From PXAP01 sp046483315 (lineage in GTDB: Bacteria; Bacteroidota; Bacteroidia; Bacteroidales; PUMT01): a stretch of 64,000 nt of DNA. Below are positions 54,050 through 61,531 of the stretch, one piece after another (within the stretch, counting starts at the first letter, position 1; each line of letters starts with the position of its first letter). The DNA is taken from NCBI GenBank assembly GCA_046483315.1, contig JAWODJ010000072.1, positions 20,170 to 84,169 of the forward strand, read 5' to 3'. The notes beneath the pieces were generated by a model. That model saw only the letters and a program-made list of their open reading frames with translations. It was not told where the DNA came from and did not search any database. A program made the translations under genes and the position numbers.

Positions 54050-55012
54050 TCAGATCGCTTCTATCGTTGACGGCGGCTTACTGGCAATATTATATGTTAC
54101 ACTAACCACACCCGGTACTTCTGCCAGTATCTCGTTGGCCAGTCCGGTCAGCGTTTCGTAATGCAAACTGGTTGGAGTCGCGGTTCGCGCATCAACACTG
54201 TCCCAGCACCTTACCTCTATCTGCCTGCCAAAATCCCTATTCCCGTCACGAATACCCGTAACACGGTCCTCATGCAGAATAGCCAGGTACTGGAAAGCCT
54301 TGCTGTCCCGAAGCCATTTTTCTGTAATGACTGTGGCCTTCCTGACGATACCGAGTTTTTTCCGGGTCACTTCGCCAATGATACGTGCTGCGAGGGCCGG
54401 ACCGGGAAACGGGATGCGGGCATAAAACTCTTCTGTCAGACCCAGTTCTTTTCCCACTTTTCTTACCCCGTCCTTGCGCAACTGTATCAGGGGTTCAATT
54501 ATATTGTATCCGAAAGCCTGCTGCGGATCGATGCCCAGCTGTTCAAATACGTTGTGCTGCCGCTTGATCCCAGCTACGGTCTCGTCGATGTCTGTAAGTA
54601 TTGTTCCCTGGAGAAGGTGGCGGGCATTGCTCTCCCTTACCAGCCTGCCAAACACATCTTTGTAGAATGCCTGTGTTATAGCTTCGCGTTTCTCCTCCGG
54701 GTCGGTAATACCAATCAGGTTCGACAGGAAAGCCTCTTCTGCGTCCACTATCTTCACCTCTACTCCAAGTTGCCTGAAGAAGGACTGCACCTTTTCAGGT
54801 TCCCCCTCACGCATCAGGCCGTTCTGTATGAAGACAGTCCTGAGTCTGTTGCCCAGTGCCCGATGGCCCAGCAGCGTTACCACCGAGGAATCGACACCTC
54901 CTGAAAGGGCGTTTATTGCTGTGCCATCACCTACGGCCTGTCTGATGTCATTAATCTTTTCAGCGATGAATGATTCGGTGTTTAACGATTCGGTAAGTAT
55001 CTCTCTGGTCAT
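54050..55012 (-). CDS. Stand-alone GMP-synthetase-like PP-loop ATPase, divergent
   Basis: A 320-residue protein colinear with the ATP-pyrophosphatase and dimerisation domains of GMP synthetase, without the glutaminase domain. The PP-loop SGGVDSS is at 37-43 and the C-terminal KPPSTIE motif matches GuaA. However, the substrate region that normally reads YPDVIES and SHHNVGG is replaced by LTDIDETV (139-146) and KRQHNVFEQLG (150-160). It may be an archaeal-type GuaA subunit or, more likely, a paralog with another substrate. No glutaminase gene is adjacent. It is next to the DUF1847 gene and the metal-cofactor cluster. Confidence 0.82.
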   Translation of the reverse strand: MTREILTESLNTESFIAEKINDIRQAVGDGTAINALSGGVDSSVVTLLGHRALGNRLRTVFIQNGLMREGEPEKVQSFFRQLGVEVKIVDAEEAFLSNLIGITDPEEKREAITQAFYKDVFGRLVRESNARHLLQGTILTDIDETVAGIKRQHNVFEQLGIDPQQAFGYNIIEPLIQLRKDGVRKVGKELGLTEEFYARIPFPGPALAARIIGEVTRKKLGIVRKATVITEKWLRDSKAFQYLAILHEDRVTGIRDGNRDFGRQIEVRCWDSVDARTATPTSLHYETLTGLANEILAEVPGVVSVTYNIASKPPSTIEAI

Positions 55013-55064
55013 GATAGTAGTTATTAAAGGTTTAATCTGAACAGGTCTAAAAGTAAGAAATATT

Positions 55065-55682
55065 TTATAAACCCATTTTCTTTTTATAATAATTTGAATA
55101 TAGCGTTATTGCAGGATTATGCCCGGTAACTCTGTCTTTTACAATAAATGTTGTTGCCGGTGCATCAGAATATTTGGTAAACAATATATCGTGCCCGATA
55201 CACAGTCCCACGATAATGTTCAGATCAGTTTTTAAATCATTGAGTACCATCGCCTGACCTATCGGATTGCATATAGCTTCATATCTTTTACAATTTATTT
55301 GTGTCAGATTAAAATCTTTTTTATCAATTCCTGAAAATTTGCAGCATATGGAATGAACTGTGAATTTTCTCTCAAGTGCTTCTGTCAGGTATTTAGCCTC
55401 GGTTGTTAATCCTATGCAGTGACTTATGCCGATCCTGGTGTATCCCATTTGTTCAGCAAAGCTGATAATCTCTTCAAGTCTTGTCCATTCCATATAATGC
55501 TCTCCTTCAATACGTGCAGAAACTTCTAAAATTTTTTTGTTCCCTGCTTTATTATATTCTTTTTTTGAAAGATCAATATAGGAGCTAAAGTCTTGACCTC
55601 TTGTACAATCATCTCCTGTATAACAACCAGGGTTTTTGCAACCAGCGCAATTTGCCATAAATGTGTTATTTTTGTTTAACAT
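55065..55682 (-). CDS. DUF1847 Cys-rich protein
   Basis: A 205-residue protein with an N-terminal Cys-rich motif CAGCKNPGCYTGDDC, further Cys residues (ISHCIGL, ICCKFSG, INCKRYEAICNP) and a conserved GLCIGHDILF segment. This pattern is that of DUF1847, a putative metal-binding family of anaerobes. A second possible start at 55658 (MANCAGCK) is nearer to where homologs begin. It is divergent from the DUF134 regulator gene across 41 bp, which include the palindrome ATATCTGATAT (55697-55707), and precedes the GMP-synthetase-like gene. Confidence 0.83.
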   Translation of the reverse strand: MLNKNNTFMANCAGCKNPGCYTGDDCTRGQDFSSYIDLSKKEYNKAGNKKILEVSARIEGEHYMEWTRLEEIISFAEQMGYTRIGISHCIGLTTEAKYLTEALERKFTVHSICCKFSGIDKKDFNLTQINCKRYEAICNPIGQAMVLNDLKTDLNIIVGLCIGHDILFTKYSDAPATTFIVKDRVTGHNPAITLYSNYYKKKMGL

Positions 55683-55723
55683 AAAGTTATAATATTATAT
55701 CTGATATTATTCATAAAATAATA

Positions 55724-56137
55724 ATGCCGAACCGCAGAAGACACAGAAGAGTTAAAATGCCTCCCAGGATGGAAGGCTTCAAACCTTTCGGAATACCTAT
55801 GCGGGAACTTGAACCTGTGGTTTTGCTTTATGAAGAATATGAGGCTATAAGACTGGCAGATTATGAAAACCTCACACAGGAAGAAGCTGCAATAAAAATG
55901 GATATTTCCCGGCCCACTTTTACACGGGTATATGACAAAGCGCGAAAGAATGTTGCAAAAGCTTTTATTGAGGGTAAAGCTATCATAATACAGGGAGGTA
56001 CTTACGTGACCGATGACTTCTGGTACAGGTGCTATAATTGCCATGAGACCATGATTACCATGAAACCTGCAAAACATTGCAGGAAATGTGATTCGGATGA
56101 TATAACACAATTAAATGAACCGGATAATGCAGAATAA
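55724..56137 (+). CDS. DUF134 DNA-binding protein with zinc-binding tail
   Basis: A 137-residue protein of the DUF134 family. The sequence PVVLLYEEYEAIRLADYENLTQEEAAIKMDISRPTFTRVYDKARKNVAKAF is the sigma-70-region-4-like helix-turn-helix typical of the family. The C-terminal part carries two CxxC pairs (C103/C106 and C119/C122), a likely metal site. DUF134 genes are commonly found beside NifX-like and MinD-ferredoxin genes, so it is a candidate regulator of this cluster. It overlaps the zinc-ribbon gene by 11 bp. Confidence 0.88.
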   Translation: MPNRRRHRRVKMPPRMEGFKPFGIPMRELEPVVLLYEEYEAIRLADYENLTQEEAAIKMDISRPTFTRVYDKARKNVAKAFIEGKAIIIQGGTYVTDDFWYRCYNCHETMITMKPAKHCRKCDSDDITQLNEPDNAE

Positions 56138-56309
56138 ATATAAAGAAAATGAATTTTGCATTTGTGTGCATTGCAATACAAGATTATCTCATGAACGTGG
56201 CATCCCGTGCAGGGAAAGCAAATGTCCTGATTGCGGGAGAATAATGTTCAAAGAAGGTTCTTATCATCATCGGCTATATTTGAAAAAAATAGATGATGAG
56301 AAACAATAA
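56127..56309 (+). CDS. Small zinc-ribbon protein, 60 residues
   Basis: A small protein with six Cys residues: C11, C13 and C16 followed by C28, C33 and C36, enough to form a rubredoxin- or zinc-ribbon-like knuckle. The start at 56127 (MQNKYKEN) overlaps the end of the DUF134 gene by 11 bp; an ATG at 56115 is also in frame. No characterised family is recognised. The overlap suggests it works with the DUF134 protein. The stop is immediately followed by the convergent flavoprotein gene. Confidence 0.75.
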   Translation: MQNKYKENEFCICVHCNTRLSHERGIPCRESKCPDCGRIMFKEGSYHHRLYLKKIDDEKQ

Positions 56310-57728
56310 TTAAAATAAACCGGCCTTATCCGCAGGCTGTTTAGATTTTGTTTTAAGTCCTCTGACGTTATGATCATACATGATTTTATAGATTATCTCC
56401 TCTGCAGCCCTTATTATTGGATTATTTACCGGAGAGGATGTTAATAAGGGGTGTGTGCCGATCTGAAATGAGACCAGCTCATAAACTGTAATGGATTTTT
56501 GAATAGCCATACTAATTATATTGATTATCTCCCCGACAGATTTCCCGCCCCAGGCCTCACCTCCCAGAATACTACCGTCTAAAGGCGAGGCATAAAGTTT
56601 TACCGTTAATTCTGAAGTTCCCTTTAATGTCCCCGGATGCCTGTCAGGCGAAGTAAATTTTGAAGAGACGAACTCAACATTTGCTTCTTCTGCACTGCTT
56701 TCATTTGCTCCTGCCCCGGCAACTGCCAGTCCGTTAATTTCAGTAGAAAAAACTCCAAGCGTGCCGCTTATGCATTTTTTTATCCTGATGCCAAAAATAT
56801 TATGCCCAAGGATTCTTGCTTCGGCAGTTGCGGTTGAAGCAAGCTTAATATTGTCACTCCGCCCGGTAAGAAAACCAAATGTCTGGGCACAATCACCAAC
56901 GGCACTTATATCTTTTACCGTTGTGCGTCCGTAATTATCTACATGAATATCTCCATACCTGTTAAGTTCCAGTCCTGTCTCATTTGCCAGCTCTGAGTTG
57001 GCACGATAACCTATCGCAAGGATTACAGCATCGGCTTCAATTCTGTTTCCATCTGAAATTAATACCTGTTTTACGGTATTGTTTTTACCAGTGATCTCTT
57101 TTACTTTCGTGGAAGTCAACACATTTACTTTTGTATTTTTCAGTGCTTCAGTTGCAATAGCACACAATTCAGGAGAAAATGCTTTCAAAAAACAAAGTGG
57201 TTCGCTCTCAACCAGGGTGACATTAGCATTAGAGGCAGCTAATTGTTCGGCAACTTCAGCACCTATAAAACCTCCTCCCACGACAACAATATTTCTGAAG
57301 CCATCGATCTTAGATGCTAGATTATGGATATATGGATAACTCTTTTTTATATAGAAAACATTTTGAAGTTCATGGCCGGGTATAAATTTGGGAATAACCG
57401 GTGAAGAGCCTGTTGCAAAAACCAGTTTATCATACCCAAACTGTTCCCCTGTTTTAACAGTTACCAGCTTATTTGATTTATCAACTTCTATTGCTGTATT
57501 TATGATAACCTCACCACCCAGGTCAACAAAAGGTTTGGGACCCATTTTATTTTTATCAACATCATTGCTCAAATGGTGAAAAATATAAGGAATCCCGCAA
57601 GGAACAAGCCCTTCGGCCTCCTCTTTTATCATTAGTACGGTTTTATCCGTGAAAAACTTTTTAATGGTTATTCCTGTTACAATTGCAGCAGGGCCACCTC
57701 CGATTATTATTACATCATATTGTTTCAT
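56310..57728 (-). CDS. FAD-dependent pyridine nucleotide-disulfide oxidoreductase, CoA-disulfide-reductase-like
   Basis: A 472-residue flavoprotein. The FAD motif IIIGGGPAAI is at 7-16, a single redox Cys in PCGIPY (C44) replaces the CxxxxC of classical disulfide reductases, and the NAD motif VVVGGGFIGAEVAEQL is near 157. The FAD-binding DISAVGDCAQ and a C-terminal dimerisation domain follow. Single-Cys members include CoA-disulfide reductase, NADH oxidase and NADH-dependent persulfide or polysulfide reductases. Sulfur reduction would fit the metal-sulfur neighbours. It is divergent from the DUF89 operon, sharing the 243-bp gap with the palindrome. Confidence 0.88.
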   Translation of the reverse strand: MKQYDVIIIGGGPAAIVTGITIKKFFTDKTVLMIKEEAEGLVPCGIPYIFHHLSNDVDKNKMGPKPFVDLGGEVIINTAIEVDKSNKLVTVKTGEQFGYDKLVFATGSSPVIPKFIPGHELQNVFYIKKSYPYIHNLASKIDGFRNIVVVGGGFIGAEVAEQLAASNANVTLVESEPLCFLKAFSPELCAIATEALKNTKVNVLTSTKVKEITGKNNTVKQVLISDGNRIEADAVILAIGYRANSELANETGLELNRYGDIHVDNYGRTTVKDISAVGDCAQTFGFLTGRSDNIKLASTATAEARILGHNIFGIRIKKCISGTLGVFSTEINGLAVAGAGANESSAEEANVEFVSSKFTSPDRHPGTLKGTSELTVKLYASPLDGSILGGEAWGGKSVGEIINIISMAIQKSITVYELVSFQIGTHPLLTSSPVNNPIIRAAEEIIYKIMYDHNVRGLKTKSKQPADKAGLF

Positions 57729-57861
57729 AGTATAGGATTGTTTTTAATTATTCTGATATTCCTTTGATTTCAAACATATTTCCACTTTTGTCCCATATAA
57801 AACAGGTGTCTTGCTTGGTTGTAACATTTTTAGATTTTTAATAAATACATAGCAAAATTAA

Positions 57862-57877
57862 ATGAACAAATGTTCAT
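57862..57877. promoter_or_regulatory. 16-bp palindromic operator, copy 1
   Basis: ATGAACAAATGTTCAT is palindromic in its outer seven bases on each side and lies 17 bp before the -7 box at 57895. It matches the copy at 60181 in 14 of 16 positions. Confidence 0.7.
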
Positions 57878-57894
57878 TACAAAATTATTTTACT

Positions 57895-57902
57895 TAAATT
57901 TG
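57895..57902 (+). promoter_or_regulatory. Promoter -7 box of the DUF89/radical SAM unit
   Basis: TAAATTTG fits TAnnTTTG; TTTGTATTAT continues here exactly as at 60210. The palindrome covers the position where a -33 element would be expected. Confidence 0.5.
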
Positions 57903-57971
57903 TATTATTAAAGTTTGCTTATGGTTTTACCGGGCTTATAAGTTTGTGATAGTTTATTATAATTAAGGAAT

Positions 57972-58841
57972 ATGCATCCGGATTGTAAAAAATGTTTTCT
58001 GGAACAAGCAGAAAAATTACTTGCTAAGCAGAGGGTCTCAGATGATATTGCAGAGGATATTATTTCGAGGCTGCAACTTTTCATTGACAGACATGTGGAT
58101 AATAATTTACTGGCGCCTGAGGTTTCCTGTTTAGCTCACCGTCTTATCAGGAAGGCAATTAACGTGGATGATCTTTATGAAAAAGAAAAACACTATTACA
58201 ATAGTTTATTACTAAATCAGGAAGAAGAGATTAGGAGCAAAATAAGAAAATCTGATGATCCATTCCGAACAGCATTACTTTATGCATTGGCCGGGAATAT
58301 AATTGATCTGGGTCCGCGAAGATCATTTGATGTAAAAAATGCTTTATCTGCTGCTATTTCGGAAAAACCTGTTATTGATCATTCTTTATTACTGAAAGAT
58401 AAACTGGAAAACGCCTCGACTGTATTGTACCTGGGAGATAATGCCGGTGAAATTGTTTTGGACAAACTTTTTATTGAGACAATTAATCATCCTGATCTTT
58501 ATTTTGCCACCCGCGGCGGAAATGTAATTAACGATATTACTTACAAAGATGCCTTGAATGTGGGTATAACAAAAATAGCAAAGGTTGTTCCAAATGGATA
58601 TGACGCTCCATCAACTCTTTTAAACAGATGTTCTCCCGAGTTCAGAGAAATTTTTGATAAAGCCGATATAATCATATCAAAAGGACAGGGTAATCTGGAA
58701 GGTTTGATAAGTAACCTGAATAAAAAAATATTCTTTTTGTTTATGGTAAAATGTAAAGTAATTGCAGAGATGATTGGAGTAGAAGAGAAGAGTATTGTTG
58801 TGTTTTATAATCAAAGGTTTAAACCGCAGGATAATATATAA
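57972..58841 (+). CDS. DUF89 (ARMT1-like/AF1104-like) protein
   Basis: A 289-residue protein of the DUF89 fold. The N-terminus MHPDCKKCF has a CxxC pair (C5, C8), typical of the prokaryotic stand-alone branch. The metal-site motifs are visible as LGDNAGEIVLD and ISKGQGNLEGL. Related proteins are metal-dependent phosphatases acting on damaged metabolites; archaeal AF1104-type members are often encoded in ORP-like loci. It starts the plus-strand unit and is followed 15 bp later by the radical SAM gene. Confidence 0.88.
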   Translation: MHPDCKKCFLEQAEKLLAKQRVSDDIAEDIISRLQLFIDRHVDNNLLAPEVSCLAHRLIRKAINVDDLYEKEKHYYNSLLLNQEEEIRSKIRKSDDPFRTALLYALAGNIIDLGPRRSFDVKNALSAAISEKPVIDHSLLLKDKLENASTVLYLGDNAGEIVLDKLFIETINHPDLYFATRGGNVINDITYKDALNVGITKIAKVVPNGYDAPSTLLNRCSPEFREIFDKADIIISKGQGNLEGLISNLNKKIFFLFMVKCKVIAEMIGVEEKSIVVFYNQRFKPQDNI

Positions 58842-58856
58842 ATAAAAGAGATAGTT

Positions 58857-59795
58857 ATGATTTCCTTTGGCCCCGTTTCGTCCAGAAGGCTTGGTTTAAG
58901 TCTTGGAATAAATAATATTGTTTCAGGTAAGTTTTGCTCTTACAGTTGTGTTTATTGCCAGATAGGAAATACAATAAACAGATCAACGGAAAGGCGGACT
59001 TTTTATGATCCCGGAAAACTGGTTGAGGATGTTGAAAGCCATTTAGGAAAACTAGACAAGGATCATATGCCGGATTATCTGACTTTTGTTGCCAATGGTG
59101 AACCAACCCTTGATATTAACCTGGGTCAGGAGTTAAGATTGTTGAAAAAGTATGGCATACCCGTAGCGGTTATTACCAATGCATCGCTTATCACTCATGA
59201 ATCTGTCCGGGAAGATTTGATGCACGCAGACTGGGTATCAGTTAAAATAGATACTGTTGATGAAGTAGTCTGGAAAAAAATCAACCGGCCTTCTGATGTG
59301 ATGGTTTTAAAAACGATACTTGATGGGATTAAAATATTTGCATCTGAATATAAAGGCAGCTTGCATACTGAAACCATGCTGATTAACGGATACAATGATG
59401 ATTTAAGGCAACTCAGGCAAACAGCATTATTTATTAGCGAATTACATCCCAAAACGTCCTGGCTTTCAATACCAACCAGACCCCCTGCTTTAAAGGAAGT
59501 AAAGCCAGTGCCTGAATCCAAAATTATCCGGGCATGGCATGTTTTTCAAAACAATGATATAAATACTGAGTTACTTACAGGCTTTGAGGGGATCAACGCT
59601 GGTTTCACCGGGGATGCTTATAATGATATTTTAAATATTACAGCAGTTCACCCGTTACGCGAAGATACCATGGCGAAACTTTTAGAGAATGACAATTCAG
59701 ACAGTTCAGTAGTTGAATCCCTTGTTGCAAAGGGTAAAATAAAAAGGTTGGATTATAAAGGTAAAAAATATTACCTGAGACGCTATAAAGGATGA
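58857..59795 (+). CDS. Radical SAM protein with C-terminal winged helix
   Basis: A 312-residue protein with the [4Fe-4S]-binding motif C27-x3-C31-x2-C34 (FCSYSCVYCQ), the GE motif FVANGEPTL and a TIM-barrel core. A winged-helix-like tail follows (MAKLLENDNSDSSVVESLVAKGKIKRLDYKGKKYYLRR). The N-terminal FGPVSSRRLGLSLGINN is typical of a family found widely in anaerobes and related to Fe-S/cofactor loci. The reaction is unknown. It is 15 bp after the DUF89 gene and precedes the 59-residue DUF5320-like gene. Confidence 0.9.
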   Translation: MISFGPVSSRRLGLSLGINNIVSGKFCSYSCVYCQIGNTINRSTERRTFYDPGKLVEDVESHLGKLDKDHMPDYLTFVANGEPTLDINLGQELRLLKKYGIPVAVITNASLITHESVREDLMHADWVSVKIDTVDEVVWKKINRPSDVMVLKTILDGIKIFASEYKGSLHTETMLINGYNDDLRQLRQTALFISELHPKTSWLSIPTRPPALKEVKPVPESKIIRAWHVFQNNDINTELLTGFEGINAGFTGDAYNDILNITAVHPLREDTMAKLLENDNSDSSVVESLVAKGKIKRLDYKGKKYYLRRYKG

Positions 59796-59915
59796 TTCTT
59801 CCGATTATTAAAGGTTCAACCGTGAGTTCTTTAACAAGTTTTAGAAATTGATAAAAAGTAAATTGCTTGAAATAACCAGAAGTCAAAATCATTACCATTC
59901 AAAAACATTAGTATT

Positions 59916-60095
59916 ATGCCAAAATTGGATAAAACAGGCCCTGAAGGAAAAGGGCAGGAAACAGGCCGGGGACTCGGCAAATGTAAACAGACACCACTGA
60001 AAGAATTGATTCGCGGACTTGGCAGGGGTATGGGTAAACGCCGGAAGTCAGGTGGCGGACCTGGCAGGGGAAAACGGCTGCAATATGATTCATAG
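59916..60095 (+). CDS. DUF5320-like Gly/Arg-rich protein, 59 residues
   Basis: A short frame starting MPKLDKTGPEGKGQETGRGLGKC and rich in Gly, Lys and Arg, ending RGKRLQYDS. The N-terminal TGPxGxGxxTGRGxGxC pattern is the hallmark of DUF5320 proteins, and it shares this with the 111-residue protein encoded at 60566. The single Cys follows the motif as in relatives. The protein is short enough to be overlooked by annotation. It lies 120 bp after the radical SAM gene and before the palindromic site. The function of the family is unknown. Confidence 0.8.
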   Translation: MPKLDKTGPEGKGQETGRGLGKCKQTPLKELIRGLGRGMGKRRKSGGGPGRGKRLQYDS

Positions 60096-60180
60096 TCATT
60101 TGTATTTTTTTTATTTTACAGGCCAGTAATAGTCCCCTGCAATCAATCAGATAGATGGGTTTGAAAAAAAAACATAATTA

Positions 60181-60196
60181 AAGAACATATGTTCAT
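60181..60196. promoter_or_regulatory. 16-bp palindromic operator, copy 2
   Basis: AAGAACATATGTTCAT contains the perfect palindrome GAACATATGTTC and matches the site at 57862 in 14 of 16 positions. It lies 9 bp before the -7 box at 60206. Confidence 0.72.
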
Positions 60197-60205
60197 TTAA
60201 AATTG

Positions 60206-60213
60206 TATATTTG
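60206..60213 (+). promoter_or_regulatory. Promoter -7 box of the NifX/DUF5320 unit
   Basis: TATATTTG fits TAnnTTTG and is followed by TATTAT as at 57895. It lies 26 bp before the NifX-like start. Confidence 0.5.
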
Positions 60214-60239
60214 TATTATAAATCAAAACAATTAATGAT

Positions 60240-60560
60240 ATGATCATAGCAATCCCGGCATCGAAAGATAAAATAGATGCATTAACAGATGAACGTTTCG
60301 GGCGTTGTCCATTCTTTTGTTTATATAATACGCGAACCGGAAATCATATTTTTAAAAAGAATATCATTAAAGATGCTTCGGATGGTGTGGGTTTGCGGGC
60401 CGCGGAATTCCTGGCTAATAATGGGGTTGATGAAGTATACGCTATGGAGGTCGGCCCGAAAGCACAGGGGGTACTGAAGAGATTAAAAATTAAAATAAAT
60501 CCTGTTGATTCAGGACAAACAGTTGCAAAAATAATTAATATGTTAAACCATAAAAATTAA
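60240..60560 (+). CDS. NifX/NifB-type cofactor-binding protein 1
   Basis: A 106-residue single domain of the dinitrogenase iron-molybdenum cofactor family. MIIAIPASKDKIDALTDERFGRCPFFCLYNTRTG shows the typical start, and the GLRAAEFLANNGVDEVYAMEVGPKAQGVLKRLKIKI end completes the fold. Such stand-alone proteins bind Mo-Fe or Mo-Cu sulfide clusters, as in the ORP protein and MTH1175. No nitrogenase gene is seen, so another cofactor is likely. It is followed 5 bp later by the DUF5320 gene. Confidence 0.9.
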   Translation: MIIAIPASKDKIDALTDERFGRCPFFCLYNTRTGNHIFKKNIIKDASDGVGLRAAEFLANNGVDEVYAMEVGPKAQGVLKRLKIKINPVDSGQTVAKIINMLNHKN

Positions 60561-60565
60561 GTATT

Positions 60566-60901
60566 ATGCCATCAGGAGACCGTACCGGTCCAATGGGACA
60601 AGGTCCCATGACCGGGAGATCATCAGGTTTTTGCGCGGGATATGATACACCGGGCTATGTGAAAGCATTTGGAGGCGGAATGGGTAGAGGTTTTCGCTTT
60701 GGAAGAAGCAGGGGCCGTGGATCCGGCCGGGGAAGGAATTTTGGCGGTGGCTTTGCCGGCTTTTTTCCGGATTTTTCATGGGGACACTCCATATCCAAAG
60801 ATGATGAGATAAGTATGCTGAAATCCCAGTCCGAATATCTGAAGCGTTCCCAGAAAGATATTGAAAAAAGACTTGGTGAACTGGAGAAAGAAAGTGAATG
60901 A
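60566..60901 (+). CDS. DUF5320 Gly/Arg-rich protein with C-terminal coiled coil
   Basis: A 111-residue protein. It starts with the DUF5320 signature MPSGDRTGPMGQGPMTGRSSGFC, is followed by a Gly/Arg/Phe-rich region (FRFGRSRGRGSGRGRNFGGGFAGFFPDF), and ends in a short charged coiled coil (ISMLKSQSEYLKRSQKDIEKRLGELEKE). The family is regularly encoded beside NifX-like and MinD-ferredoxin genes. Its function is unknown. It lies 5 bp after the first NifX-like gene and before the paired hairpins. Confidence 0.88.
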   Translation: MPSGDRTGPMGQGPMTGRSSGFCAGYDTPGYVKAFGGGMGRGFRFGRSRGRGSGRGRNFGGGFAGFFPDFSWGHSISKDDEISMLKSQSEYLKRSQKDIEKRLGELEKESE

Positions 60902-60911
60902 TTTATCAGTA

Positions 60912-60950
60912 AGATCTAAAGTGGTTTTTTAAATCAACCACTAAAGATCT
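60912..60950. other. Inverted repeat, hairpin 1 of a pair
   Basis: AGATCT-AA-AGTGGTT (60912-60926) pairs with AACCACT-AA-AGATCT (60936-60950) around a 9-base loop. The 2-base AA/AA bulge interrupts the 13-bp stem. It begins 11 bp after the DUF5320 stop and has no T-run. Confidence 0.8.
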
Positions 60951-60958
60951 AATGTTCA

Positions 60959-61003
60959 CAGCAAATCACACTCCGGTAAAATCATCCGGAGTATGATTTG
61001 CTG
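60959..61003. other. Long inverted repeat, hairpin 2 of a pair
   Basis: An 18-position stem with one mismatch (60959-60976 with 60986-61003), including GCAAATCA/TGATTTGC and CTCCGG/CCGGAG, around the 9-base loop TAAAATCAT. There is no T-run, so it may be an mRNA-processing or stability element rather than a simple terminator. Confidence 0.85.
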
Positions 61004-61049
61004 CAAATTAGAATTCCAGAAAAACAGAAATTATAACTAATAAGTTAAT

Positions 61050-61388
61050 ATGGTACAGATTATAGCTATACCGGTAAGTAATAATTGTTTATGCCAGCAT
61101 TTCGGACATTGCGAAAAATTTGCAGTTTTTACAACCGAAGACAAAAAAGTAACGGGAGAATCATACCTTATACCCCCGCCGCATGAGCCTGGTGTTCTCC
61201 CCTCATGGCTTGCATCAAAGGGTGTAACCCATGTCATTTCCGGAGGTATGGGACACAGGGCTGTCTCTCTGTTTAACCAGCAAAATATCACCGTTTTTAC
61301 CGGTGCTGAAGAAAAATCTCCCGGAACCCTGGTGGAAGAATTTTTATGCGATAAGCTCACAACGGGTGTAAATGCCTGTGACCATTAA
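61050..61388 (+). CDS. NifX/NifB-type cofactor-binding protein 2
   Basis: A 112-residue NifX-type domain with additional Cys and His residues in the N-terminal part (NCLCQHFGHCEKFAVF) and a Cys/His C-terminus (NACDH). The fold motif LIPPPHEPGVLPSWLASKGVTHVISGGMGHRAVSLFNQQNI is typical of the ORP-like class with metal-binding loops. It probably binds a metal-sulfur cluster, like the first copy at 60240. It is preceded by the paired hairpins and followed by about 140 bp before the first MinD-type gene. Confidence 0.9.
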   Translation: MVQIIAIPVSNNCLCQHFGHCEKFAVFTTEDKKVTGESYLIPPPHEPGVLPSWLASKGVTHVISGGMGHRAVSLFNQQNITVFTGAEEKSPGTLVEEFLCDKLTTGVNACDH

Positions 61389-61531
61389 ATTAATACATAT
61401 TGATTTTCTCCTGGTACTCCATGTAATTTAGTTCGTGAAGTGGTTTAATCAACTTCATTGATTTAAACTGCAAAGTTTATATTATTTGGGTTTCTGTGGG
61501 GTATTAAATTGATATTAATGTAATACGGAAA

